From positions 2,248,001 to 2,312,000 of the forward strand of contig NZ_CP054699.1 in the NCBI RefSeq assembly GCF_022558445.1: a stretch of DNA of 64,000 nucleotides, in the 5' to 3' direction. The stretch comes from Candidatus Contubernalis alkalaceticus. GTDB lineage: Bacteria > Bacillota > Dethiobacteria > SKNC01. The position numbers were made by a program, and so were the translations under genes. The notes below the pieces were generated by a model. That model made no database searches and was not told where the DNA came from. It saw nothing but the letters and a program-made list of their open reading frames with translations. The first letter of the stretch is position 1. Each line of letters begins with the position of its first letter. Shown here piece after piece: positions 35,222-43,525 of this stretch.

Positions 35222-36805
35222 CTAAAGCGGGTCTTTCTTCCAGGGAGGTAGGATAAAATTCCAGGTAGGGGATACAAACCCCATAGCTACATCCTCTGCA
35301 AACTTCACTGCACCCCTGAACCCTTCATAGGGACCACTGTAATCGTAAGAATGCAGCTGTTTGGAAGGGATGCCCATCTTCTGGGCTACATATTTATCCT
35401 TCACTCCCGAAGCAAATAAATCGGGCTTTAACAGCCGAATAAATTCCTCCGTCTCAAAATGATTCAGGTCATCCACCACCAGGCTGCCGTCCTTCATCTC
35501 CTGGATCATCCCTTGATAATTGCTTAAGGGTATCTTATCCTGCAGCTCTTTTTTCTTCTCCGGTGTAATTTTAAGGCGAAATAGTTCCTTGTCCGGAGTT
35601 ACCTTCAGGTCAGGAATATTTCGGGAATCTGCGTCCAATTTGATATCCGGGATTATCTCCCGTCCTTCATAATCATCTCGATGGGCAAATTCATATCCAG
35701 CCAATACCGTATCCATGCCCATTTCACCGAAAAGCCCCTGGTAATGGTGTCCCCTGGACCCTCCCACAAAACAAAAAGCCGTTTTACCCTGACATATTTT
35801 TTTATACTGTTCCATAACCGGTTCAATCATAGCCAGTTCCCTTGCGATAAACTCCTCTGTTCTCTGAGTTAATTCCCGATCTCCGAAATAAAGAGCCATA
35901 TCTCGTAGAGAATCTATAGTGTTTTGAATACCGATAAAGTTAACTTTTAACCAGGGAGTGCCATATTTTGTTTCCAGCATTTCTGCAATGTAGTTTATAG
36001 AACGATGGCACTGTACCAGGTTCAATTCCGCTACATGGGCATTCTTTAAGGTTTCAAAGGAGCCGTCCCCGGTCATGGGCGCTACCAGATAGTAACCGAT
36101 CCCCTGCAAAATCCTATCAATCTCCCAGCTATCCCCACCAATATTGTATTCCCCCAGCAGGTTTATAGAAAACCGGTGAGGTGGTTCCGTCATTTCCCCC
36201 TGCCCCACGATCCCCTCCATCAACCCATTGTTGGCAATGTGGTGTCCGGCAGACTGGCTTACCCCCTTGTATCCCTCACAGCTGAAAGCCAAAATGGGTA
36301 TTTTATGTTTCTCCTGAGCTTCCCGGGCAATAGCATTGATATCATCACCAATAAGGCCCACAGGACAAGTTGCAGAAACGGTGATAGCGTTGGGTTTAAA
36401 AATCTCCACTACTTCATCAATCATCCCGGAAAGTTTTTTCTCCCCTCCAAAAACTATATCACTCTCCTGCATATCAGTAGTAACACAGTAATGAAGAAAA
36501 TTCTTTTTCGGATCTTCGGCCCGTGCCTTATTCCGCCGGGTCAGCCAGGCATAATATCCACAGCCTACAGGACCATGGACGATATGAACCATATCCTTAA
36601 GGGGTCCCAGCACCACCCCCTTGCAGCCGGCAAAAGCACATCCCCTGGTGGTAATTATTCCTGGGATAGTACGGGTATTGGCTTCAATCTGCTGCCTTTC
36701 TTGAGAGGTATCTTTCACCACCAGGATATGTTTTTTCCGGTTCCGCCTCACCTTGGCCGGATATCGTTCAAATATAGCATTCAGGTCTTTTTCATGTAAC
36801 CCCAT
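35222..36805 (-). CDS. nifD: Nitrogenase MoFe protein alpha chain
   Basis: A 527-aa NifD. P-cluster ligands are C56 (RGCAFAGC), C82 (HGPVGCGYY) and C147 (SATCPVG); the FeMo-co ligands are C266 (NLVQCHRSINYI) and H485 (KQLHSYDYSGPY). Q184/H188 in GVSQSAGHH match the residues near the substrate site in Mo nitrogenase. Residues about 385-435 (IIPDIKLDADSR to PLSNYQG) form an insertion of roughly 50 residues absent from Azotobacter NifD but known from the Clostridium/methanogen group III type. The motif at the active site, GCGYYAWLTRRN, also follows that group. All catalytic residues are intact. Confidence 0.97.
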   Translation of the reverse strand: MGLHEKDLNAIFERYPAKVRRNRKKHILVVKDTSQERQQIEANTRTIPGIITTRGCAFAGCKGVVLGPLKDMVHIVHGPVGCGYYAWLTRRNKARAEDPKKNFLHYCVTTDMQESDIVFGGEKKLSGMIDEVVEIFKPNAITVSATCPVGLIGDDINAIAREAQEKHKIPILAFSCEGYKGVSQSAGHHIANNGLMEGIVGQGEMTEPPHRFSINLLGEYNIGGDSWEIDRILQGIGYYLVAPMTGDGSFETLKNAHVAELNLVQCHRSINYIAEMLETKYGTPWLKVNFIGIQNTIDSLRDMALYFGDRELTQRTEEFIARELAMIEPVMEQYKKICQGKTAFCFVGGSRGHHYQGLFGEMGMDTVLAGYEFAHRDDYEGREIIPDIKLDADSRNIPDLKVTPDKELFRLKITPEKKKELQDKIPLSNYQGMIQEMKDGSLVVDDLNHFETEEFIRLLKPDLFASGVKDKYVAQKMGIPSKQLHSYDYSGPYEGFRGAVKFAEDVAMGFVSPTWNFILPPWKKDPL

Positions 36806-36823
36806 GTTAATCCCCCTCCTTCT

Positions 36824-37198
36824 TTAAATAGCTTCTTCGCCCCGTTCACTGGTACGAACTCTTACAGCGTCATTTACTGGTAATACAAAGATTTTTCCGT
36901 CACCGCTGTGGCCTTCCTTGTTCACGGAAATAATGATTTCCACTACTTTCTTTACTTCTTCATCGGGAACAATAATGTTCAGCAGACGTTTGGGAATCAG
37001 CCTCCCCCCCTTCAACATGCTTTCCAAAATCATATCCCGGGCTTCTTCACCTACTTTATCGATTACACTTAAATCTTTCAGCATTTTCCCCCGGCCCACG
37101 GCCCGGATTGCAGTTAAACTGTTATATCCGGCCTCCACCAGAACTCTTTTGGTCTCAGCTACCTTGTGCATCCGGATTACTGCCATCACTTCTTTCAT
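36824..37198 (-). CDS. nifI2: Nitrogenase PII-like regulator NifI2
   Basis: A 124-aa PII-family protein. The N-terminus (MKEVMAVIRMHKVAETKRVLVEAGYNSLTA) and C-terminus (GDGKIFVLPVNDAVRVRTSE) are those of NifI2, with a T-loop of its own type (MLKGGRLIPKRLLNIIVPDEE). With NifI1 it binds and switches off the MoFe protein when ammonia rises, relieved by 2-oxoglutarate (shown in methanogens). It lies 12 bp behind nifI1 and directly before nifD. Confidence 0.93.
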   Translation of the reverse strand: MKEVMAVIRMHKVAETKRVLVEAGYNSLTAIRAVGRGKMLKDLSVIDKVGEEARDMILESMLKGGRLIPKRLLNIIVPDEEVKKVVEIIISVNKEGHSGDGKIFVLPVNDAVRVRTSERGEEAI

Positions 37199-37210
37199 AA
37201 GCCATCCCTC

Positions 37211-37537
37211 CTACAGTTCCATTTTCCCAGTGCTGATGGTATATACTTCCTCCACCGGGAATACAAATATTTTTCCGTCACCAAAGGTGCCACTTTCGCC
37301 GGTTTTCGCATATCTCATGATGGTGCTAATCACATCTTCCCTGTCTTCATCCCGTACCACCATAATCAGCATTTCTTTGGGTATTTCATCATAAATCACA
37401 TCCCCCACCTTAACTCCCCTCTGCTTACCCCGGCCAACCACATCAACCTTGGTTACCGAGGGGAACCCGGCATCATTCAACTCCGACAAAATTTGATTTG
37501 ACTTTTCCGGCCTCACAATGGCTTTTATCATCAGCAT
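37211..37537 (-). CDS. nifI1: Nitrogenase PII-like regulator NifI1
   Basis: A 108-aa PII-family protein beginning MLMIKAIVRPEKSNQILSEL and ending GDGKIFVFPVEEVYTISTGK. The position between nifH and nifI2 is that of NifI1 in group II and III nif operons. It forms a complex with NifI2 that blocks nitrogenase activity after translation. ATG behind AAGGAGGG; 30 bp after nifH. Confidence 0.93.
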   Translation of the reverse strand: MLMIKAIVRPEKSNQILSELNDAGFPSVTKVDVVGRGKQRGVKVGDVIYDEIPKEMLIMVVRDEDREDVISTIMRYAKTGESGTFGDGKIFVFPVEEVYTISTGKMEL

Positions 37538-37566
37538 AAATTTCCCTCCTTAATTTTAATTAACCC

Positions 37567-38415
<849 letters not shown>

Positions 38416-38543
38416 TTAACCCTTTACCATTCCTTAAAATAAAATGTTCTACATATTCTGATACTTTATTTCCTTTTAAAAAAACATCACTCCCTTCAAA
38501 GGAATCGTTGTTTGGTCAAATACAATTTACATGTTAAAAAAAA

Positions 38544-38575
38544 CAGGGCCGCTTCATAACCAATGAGCGACCCTG
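38544..38575 (-). terminator. Intrinsic terminator inside the nifH leader
   Basis: Minus strand: CAGGGTCGCT...AGCGGCCCTG with an inner CAT/ATG pair and loop TGGTT, followed by eight T (to 38535). It lies about 160 nt ahead of nifH and about 110 nt behind the likely transcription start. No upstream gene on this strand needs a terminator, so it should attenuate nif transcription. Confidence 0.85.
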
Positions 38576-38595
38576 CCCGGTAGAAAACGTAAGAA

Positions 38596-38617
38596 GCCCC
38601 CCGGTAGGCCGGAAGGC
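38596..38617 (-). promoter_or_regulatory. Upstream hairpin of the nifH leader
   Basis: GCCTTCCGG and CCGGGGGGC pair (two G-U pairs) around the loop CCTA. The motif CUACCGGG recurs just downstream (near 38576-38584), so this stem and the start of the terminator could exchange partners. A second small stem (GUACA/UGUAC) lies further upstream near 38630-38645. Confidence 0.6.
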
Positions 38618-38681
38618 ATCTGTGCCACTACTGTACAAACGATGTACTTAATATGAATTTTTTATCTCACCATCTTATTAT

Positions 38682-38718
38682 GTGCTATATCATAGCACGG
38701 ACTAATCAGAGGTGTCAA
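38682..38718 (-). promoter_or_regulatory. Sigma-A type promoter of the nif operon with operator on -10
   Basis: Minus strand: TTGACA (-35, 38713-38718), 18-bp spacer, TATGAT (-10, 38689-38694). A 17-bp palindrome GTGCTATATCATAGCAC (38682-38698) covers the -10 box, a typical place for a repressor. No sigma-54 promoter with proper -12 box was found. Confidence 0.72.
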
Positions 38719-38723
38719 TAGTT

Positions 38724-38762
38724 TTTTTTGCATTGTGGAATATGTTTTCACATTGCAAAAAA
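38724..38762. promoter_or_regulatory. Long palindrome upstream of the nif -35 box
   Basis: TTTTTTGCATTGTG (38724-38737) and CACATTGCAAAAAA (38749-38762) are inverted repeats with one mismatch and an 11-bp centre. It begins six bases upstream of the nif -35 box and lies between the divergent nif operon and oxidoreductase gene; an activator or shared regulator may bind. Its core GGAANNNNNNTTCA is one base off the NrpR-type operator. Confidence 0.65.
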
Positions 38763-38864
38763 TAACGTAATAAAGATTACTTTTTAAAAAAAATAAACCT
38801 TATGTACTATATTTTTAATTAACCCGGTAAACATAAAAGTGAAAATTAAAAGGAGGAGACTGTC

Positions 38865-39911
38865 ATAAATAAACTTCGAGTAGGTATTATTGGAACAGGG
38901 ATGGCCTTTGAGCGGTTGCACTATCCCGCCTTTGAAGAACTGTCGGATTATTATGATATAACCGCTATCTGCAATTCAACCCCGGAAAAACTACAGTACT
39001 GGGCTCAGTATCTCCAATTGGACGACAAAAATGTTTATACCGATTACAAAAAAATGTTTCAGGACAAAAACATAGACCTGGTAGATATCATGGTACCCAT
39101 TGAAGAAAATTATCCAATTACTGAGGAGGCCGCCAAGGCAGGTATACCCATTATTTGTGAAAAACCACTGGCGGCAGATCGGGAACAAGCCAAAGCGCAC
39201 CGGGACCTGGCTAAAAAATTCAATGTTCCCATTATGATTGCAGAAAACTACCGTTACAGCGAAGAGACCAGTATTATAAAAAGCTTAATTGACCAAAAAA
39301 AGTTAGGAGAGCCAGTATTTTTTATTCATACTAAGGTAACAGACTTTCCTCAGGAACGCTGGGAAAACCAGTTTCCCGCCAAAGAATGGCGTCAGCACCC
39401 AAAATACCAGGGCGGCGCTATCCTGGATATGGCGGTGCACAACCTGTCTGCCTTAAGGCATATATTCGGTTCAGTGGACAAAGTCCATGGGCTGGGGAAA
39501 AAGCAAAATGCCGACTGGAGCCCCTATTCTGTAATTAATGTGAACATTCTTTTTAAAAGTGGAATGCCCGGTCAATTTACTTTTTACTGTGGAGGCCCAG
39601 AAGTACAGCGTCCATTAATTGGTCTTCGTATTTTCTGCACCCGAGGCACCATCTATTTAGAAGAAAATACCTGCGGTGTAATTAACCTGTTCTATAACGA
39701 CGAAAGCCAGGAACAAATACCCTTTCGAACGCAGCGGGGCTTCTACAATGAATTGTTGAACTTTTACCGGGCGGCTCAAGGGCAGGAGGAAATTACCGTA
39801 ACACCGGAAATCGAATATGGAGACGCGAAAATGGTTTTTGACATCTTAGAATCCATAGAAACAGGGAATCCTGTTCAGATAGACCAGGATCCGGTTTTAT
39901 CCAGACTGTAA
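38865..39911 (+). CDS. Gfo/Idh/MocA family oxidoreductase (AUA start likely)
   Basis: A 348-aa NAD(P)-dependent oxidoreductase. The first ATG (38901) would cut off the nucleotide-binding motif; upstream codons encode NKLRVGIIGTGMAFERLHYP, the canonical N-terminus, with a strong AGGAGGA site (38851-38857) and an ATA codon at 38865-38867 in start position. No ATG, GTG or TTG is available there, so AUA initiation (or a sequence change) is inferred. The C-terminal domain holds CEKPLA and GGAILDMAVHNLSALRHIFG. The family acts on sugars and related alcohols; the substrate here is unknown. It is divergent from nif and shares its control region. Confidence 0.85.
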   Translation: MNKLRVGIIGTGMAFERLHYPAFEELSDYYDITAICNSTPEKLQYWAQYLQLDDKNVYTDYKKMFQDKNIDLVDIMVPIEENYPITEEAAKAGIPIICEKPLAADREQAKAHRDLAKKFNVPIMIAENYRYSEETSIIKSLIDQKKLGEPVFFIHTKVTDFPQERWENQFPAKEWRQHPKYQGGAILDMAVHNLSALRHIFGSVDKVHGLGKKQNADWSPYSVINVNILFKSGMPGQFTFYCGGPEVQRPLIGLRIFCTRGTIYLEENTCGVINLFYNDESQEQIPFRTQRGFYNELLNFYRAAQGQEEITVTPEIEYGDAKMVFDILESIETGNPVQIDQDPVLSRL

Positions 39912-39950
39912 GAAGGGAATCCAACTTGACCTCAGGTAAATCACCGCCTA

Positions 39951-41093
39951 TTACCGATAATCATACTGGTAGTAAGAGGCACAGGCACCTTCTGGAGATG
40001 CCATACAGAGGCCAACCGGTCGTGAAGGTATACATTCCCTGCCAAAGAGGTCGCATTGAGTAGGCAGTATTTTTCCTGTAAGCACCTCTCTACAGCTGCA
40101 ACCCGACTGATTTAAAGGCCTGGACACCTCCACAGGAAAACGTTTAGCGGCATTATAAACCTGCAGTTCTTTTTTTAAAGCCAGGCCGCTGTCGGGAATT
40201 TTACCCAAACCTCTCCAGGATACCTCACAGGGGTCAAAATATTCCTGGATAACCCTTTGTGCCGTAATGTTTCCCTCTTCTCGAACTACCCGGGTATAAT
40301 TATTGTCTACCCGACAGGTTTTCTTAAGAAGCTGCTGAGTTAAGTTCTCCACTGCTCCCAACAGATCCATGGGCTCATAACCTGCGATGACCCCGGGGAT
40401 TTCGTTATCTAACGCTAAAAAATCAAAGGGTTTTCTGCCGACAACCACACTTACATGGCCAGGAAGTATAAACCCATCTACTCTCAATTCACTGTCCTTA
40501 AGCAGGGTTTTCAGTGCAGGTATAATTCTCTTATGGACAGAATATACGGAATAATTTTTAATCCCTTGATCCTCTGCCTCCAGTATGCTCAGAGCAACTA
40601 CTGAAGCCGTGGGTTCAAAGCCAACCCCCAGAAAGACAATGTGCTTCAGCGGATTCCTCCAGGCCCACCGAACCGCCTCAGAGGGAGAATTAAACATTAG
40701 TGCCCGGGCACCCCGGGCCCTCTCTTGTTCCAGAGAAGAGCGACTCCCGGGCACTTTTAACACGTTCCCCAAAGTCCCCAACACCACATTTTCCTGAGTG
40801 CTTAACTCAATAATTCTATCTATATCCCCCTGGTCAGTAACACACAATGGACATCCTGGGCCGCTCCTTAAGTCTACTGTCTCCTCCAGGGCTCTCCTTA
40901 AACCTGTCTGAGAAAAGTTTACAGAATGAGTACCGCAAACCTCTATGAACACCGGACGTCTTCCTAGCCGCTCTTTCAATTCCTGGCCTATGCTCTTAAC
41001 CTCCTGGAGCAGCCGACCGGAAAGATGCCGATCCCTAAACTTAACAAGACATTCCCTCTCTTCTTCCTCCTGCTTTAAAATCCATTTAGCCAC
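39951..41093 (-). CDS. hypD: Hydrogenase formation protein HypD
   Basis: A 380-aa iron-sulfur protein that with HypC assembles the Fe(CN)2CO unit of [NiFe] hydrogenase. Conserved motifs: VCGTHSVNFSQTGLR, SGPGCPLCVT, VGFEPTASVVALS, LPGHVSVVVG, and a C-terminal cysteine-rich cluster region (CSCREVLTGKILPTQCDLFG, CMASPEGACASYYQYDY). The start is GTG behind GGAGG. hypC precedes it by 34 bp; hypE, hypF, hypA and hypB are not in the window. Confidence 0.95.
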   Translation of the reverse strand: MAKWILKQEEEERECLVKFRDRHLSGRLLQEVKSIGQELKERLGRRPVFIEVCGTHSVNFSQTGLRRALEETVDLRSGPGCPLCVTDQGDIDRIIELSTQENVVLGTLGNVLKVPGSRSSLEQERARGARALMFNSPSEAVRWAWRNPLKHIVFLGVGFEPTASVVALSILEAEDQGIKNYSVYSVHKRIIPALKTLLKDSELRVDGFILPGHVSVVVGRKPFDFLALDNEIPGVIAGYEPMDLLGAVENLTQQLLKKTCRVDNNYTRVVREEGNITAQRVIQEYFDPCEVSWRGLGKIPDSGLALKKELQVYNAAKRFPVEVSRPLNQSGCSCREVLTGKILPTQCDLFGRECIPSRPVGLCMASPEGACASYYQYDYR

Positions 41094-41127
41094 ACCGTAG
41101 GGCCTCCTTCCCTTTGGATTTCATTTC

Positions 41128-41346
41128 TTACGTTAACATTTCCTCCCAAAGCCTAATTCTCTCCTCTGCATCCTGAAGATCAATTTTTTCCAGAGCGTAT
41201 CCCGCATGTATCAAAACATATTCATTCACTTGTAAATCAGGAATTAGGGTAATTCCCACCCAACTGGGTACCCCGAAGGAATCTACCAGAGCAGTTCGGT
41301 TTTCATCATCAATCATCATCACTTTGGCCGTAACCGCAAGACACAT
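41128..41346 (-). CDS. hypC: Hydrogenase assembly chaperone HypC
   Basis: A 72-aa chaperone with the obligatory N-terminal MCLAV, whose Cys2 binds iron together with HypD and the hydrogenase large subunit. The small beta-barrel pattern (ALVDSFGVPSWVGITLIPDLQVNEYVLIHAGYALEKID) is complete. The ATG follows GGAGG. First gene of hypCD. Confidence 0.95.
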   Translation of the reverse strand: MCLAVTAKVMMIDDENRTALVDSFGVPSWVGITLIPDLQVNEYVLIHAGYALEKIDLQDAEERIRLWEEMLT

Positions 41347-41739
41347 GATTTTCCACCTCCAAGTACGTAATTACCACCCCTCCAGTACTATTTGCCTTAA
41401 CAGTTATTCGCCAAAAGGACTGCTTTTTCCTTTTATATATCTCTAATCCATGCAAAACCCTCACCTATTCAATTCTTCATATACATATACAAATACATAT
41501 ACATATACGTATACATATACAGCGGGAACAATTTAAAACTTCCTCTTTGAATTTTAAAGAAAATACCATTAAAAACTATATATTAACTATATTATTTACT
41601 TATATTTTTATTTATCGTTATTGAAAAATTTATATTTTTATTATAAGCTAGTAAAGAATCTCTGTCTCAATATAATATAAATAATTGTATGTTTCAAACA
41701 AATATTTTAAAATTCTCTCTCAGAAAGGACTCAATACTT
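41347..41739. other. AT-rich gap with hexamer tandem repeat
   Basis: Between divergent hypC and the ZIP transporter gene. It holds an array of about seven CATATA-type hexamers (41479-41521) and AT-rich DNA; promoters for both genes must lie here but I cannot place them firmly. Confidence 0.6.
41479..41521. repeat. Hexamer tandem repeat
   Basis: CATATA units with single-base variants, about seven copies. Length variation between strains is likely. Confidence 0.75.
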
Positions 41740-42483
41740 ATGAATTACATCTATGAAATAACTTTGATTGGTTTCCTGGCCGGCATTATAGGGACCGGTT
41801 CAGGAGGATTAATTTCCCTGATTCTTAAAAAGCCTAAAAATGAACTACTAAGCTTTTTTTTAGGTTTTGCCGGCGGCATTATGCTGGCCATCGTTTTCTC
41901 GGACCTCCTCCCGGAAGCCGTGGAATTTGGAGGCATCATCCCGGCTGTGCTGGGTCTGGTAATTGGGACGCTGCTGATTTTGATGTTGGATCTGTATCTT
42001 CCTCACACTCATTTTTTCCAAGGAACTGATGAATATGCCTGTTATGTCAGGACTGGTGCTATGCTGGGACTGGGTATTGCTATGCACAACCTGCCTGAAG
42101 GAATGGCCATTGGAGCCGGATATATGGCTTCTCCATCACTGGGCTTAGGCCTGGCCATAACAATTGCCATTCACAATATTCCTGAAGGTATGGCCATGGC
42201 TGCCCCTATGTGTGCCGGAGGGGTCAGCATCAAAAAGATTTTATTTTATACAGGAATGGCAGGACTACCTATGGGTGTTGGCGCTTTCATAGGAGCATCC
42301 ATCAGCAACATTTCACCTATCGTGTTATCAGTAGCATTGGGTTTTGCCGGAGGGGCCATGCTCTACATTGTTTTTGATGAACTTATTCCCGACGCGCAAA
42401 AATTGGCCAAAGGTCATTCAGGAACCTTTGGAGCCGTATTTGGCGCCATCTTTGGCACAGTAATACTTTACTTTTTACATTAG
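41740..42483 (+). CDS. ZIP family metal transporter
   Basis: A 247-aa integral membrane protein with about eight helices. Helices IV and V carry the metal-site motifs AMHNLPEGMAIG and AIHNIPEGMAMA (HNxPEG), as in the ZupT/GufA branch of ZIP divalent cation transporters for zinc or iron. The frame continues 17 codons upstream to 41689, but the ATG at 41740 behind AAAGGA begins at the first helix and is preferred. A strong terminator follows. Confidence 0.9.
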   Translation: MNYIYEITLIGFLAGIIGTGSGGLISLILKKPKNELLSFFLGFAGGIMLAIVFSDLLPEAVEFGGIIPAVLGLVIGTLLILMLDLYLPHTHFFQGTDEYACYVRTGAMLGLGIAMHNLPEGMAIGAGYMASPSLGLGLAITIAIHNIPEGMAMAAPMCAGGVSIKKILFYTGMAGLPMGVGAFIGASISNISPIVLSVALGFAGGAMLYIVFDELIPDAQKLAKGHSGTFGAVFGAIFGTVILYFLH

Positions 42484-42545
42484 CCCATATGTTTTCAGGG
42501 TCGATTATTAAAATTATTTAAATTCTAAGAAATTTATAATTAAAA

Positions 42546-42595
42546 GATAAAAAACCGGATCAATAGAAAATATCTCTTGTCCGGTTTTTTTATCT
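42546..42595. terminator. Terminator of the ZIP transporter gene
   Basis: GATAAAAAACCGGA and TCCGGTTTTTTTATC form a long stem around about 20 nt, with a T-run on the + strand. Confidence 0.85.
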
Positions 42596-42605
42596 TCTAA
42601 GCCCT

Positions 42606-42671
42606 ATTTTATCTCTTTTTTTTAGGGTATAAGACTCCCATTTCTAAGCGCTAGCGTAGGTGGGGCTTAGA
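42606..42671 (-). repeat. Dispersed two-hairpin repeat, copy B (partial)
   Basis: Contains the A/T-run end, GGGTATAAGACTCCC and the conserved loop TAAGCGCTAGCGTAGG with second hairpin, but lacks the first hairpin. It abuts the GAATTACA array. Confidence 0.75.
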
Positions 42672-42672
42672 A

Positions 42673-42790
42673 TCGAATTACAGGAATTACAGGGGGAATT
42701 ACAGATTACAGAGAATTACAGGGACAGCATACCGAATTACAAGGTTGGCATACTGCTGCTCAATAATTAAGTAAGCTGTCCCCAGAATTT
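42673..42790. repeat. GAATTACAG array with inverted GGGACAGC/GCTGTCCC
   Basis: Five or six copies of GAATTACA lie between 42675 and 42740. GGGACAGC (42721-42728) and GCTGTCCC (42775-42782) are an inverted pair, which resembles REP-type palindromic elements of Firmicutes. It stands between two unrelated genes and has no reading frame. Confidence 0.65.
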
Positions 42791-42950
42791 CAGAATTTCC
42801 TTGACAACTTGACAATCCAATTGTTCAATTTACATTGACATTAATACATTGATAAAATATAATGAATACGAGAAATACCCCTTAGGGGTATGGGGTATAG
42901 GGTAAGATTTATAAGTAAATTGATTAATTTAAAACAGGAGGTAGATTACT

Positions 42951-43442
42951 ATGACCAAGACTATTTCACTCAAGCACAAAGTTTTATGGGGAATCCTTGC
43001 CGGTATTGCTGCAGGGATGATTATGGGAGCTGTAGGTTATACTCTGCATGCCCTGGGAATTATGACTGTTTCAGGTATGAAGTTAAACGCCAGCATGATA
43101 TTACCCTCAGAATTAATGGATACTAACTGGGTCATTCCCGCTGGGATGCTGGTTCACATGTTTTTTTCAACTTTTTTTGCCCTGATATTCGTTTTCCTGG
43201 CAGAATTACTTAAGTACAAAAACTATACTGTTTTAGGGTTTATGTACGGAGTAATTATATTTGTGGTTAATGCAGGGATAATGGCCCCCCTGATGGCCCT
43301 TCACGCTCCATTTTGGAATATGCCCATAAAAGGAATGCTTTCTACCTTATCTGTCCGTCTGATTTATGGTGGTTTTTTAGGGTACTATTCCGGTCGCTGG
43401 GTCTTTTCTGACAAAAAAGAAAAGAAGAGTGCTGCTGTTTAA
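42951..43442 (+). CDS. Four-helix membrane protein of unknown function
   Basis: A 163-aa membrane protein with predicted helices at about 11-34, 62-84, 92-113 and 131-148, short loops and a basic C-terminus (SDKKEKKS), so the end is likely cytoplasmic. GGAGGTAG precedes the ATG by seven bases. I do not recognise a family. It lies convergent to the two-component system and shares a long terminator hairpin with it. Confidence 0.75.
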   Translation: MTKTISLKHKVLWGILAGIAAGMIMGAVGYTLHALGIMTVSGMKLNASMILPSELMDTNWVIPAGMLVHMFFSTFFALIFVFLAELLKYKNYTVLGFMYGVIIFVVNAGIMAPLMALHAPFWNMPIKGMLSTLSVRLIYGGFLGYYSGRWVFSDKKEKKSAAV

Positions 43443-43461
43443 AAGTTCTCCCCTTGAAAAT

Positions 43462-43525
43462 AGTCAAAGCAGTGAATGAAAAATTTCCCTCAAATCAAAG
43501 GAAATTTTTATTCACTGCTTTGACT
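43462..43525. terminator. Long hairpin, likely bidirectional terminator
   Basis: AGTCAAAGCAGTGAAT ... ATTCACTGCTTTGACT with inner AAATTTCC/GGAAATTT: about 26 paired bases around an 11-nt loop. It overlaps the last codons of the histidine kinase gene and follows the convergent membrane protein gene. Confidence 0.8.

Noticed and set aside
38600-38630. TGGCAC in the nif leader as a sigma-54 promoter
   Set aside because: The -24-like TGGCAC is not followed by a TTGC box at the right distance, and a good sigma-A type promoter lies upstream.
38540-38700. Molybdenum cofactor, NiCo, or ANTAR-type leader
   Set aside because: I could not align the conserved core of the riboswitches, and the small hairpins do not show clear hexaloops with A1 and G4, so no class is claimed.
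38724-38762. Palindrome as a Rex or GlnR operator
   Set aside because: The TTGTG and CACA halves are 11 bp apart instead of 8 for Rex, and the GlnR spacing also does not fit.
41479-41521. CRISPR array
   Set aside because: Units are six bases without spacers. No CRISPR array or cas gene was seen in the window.
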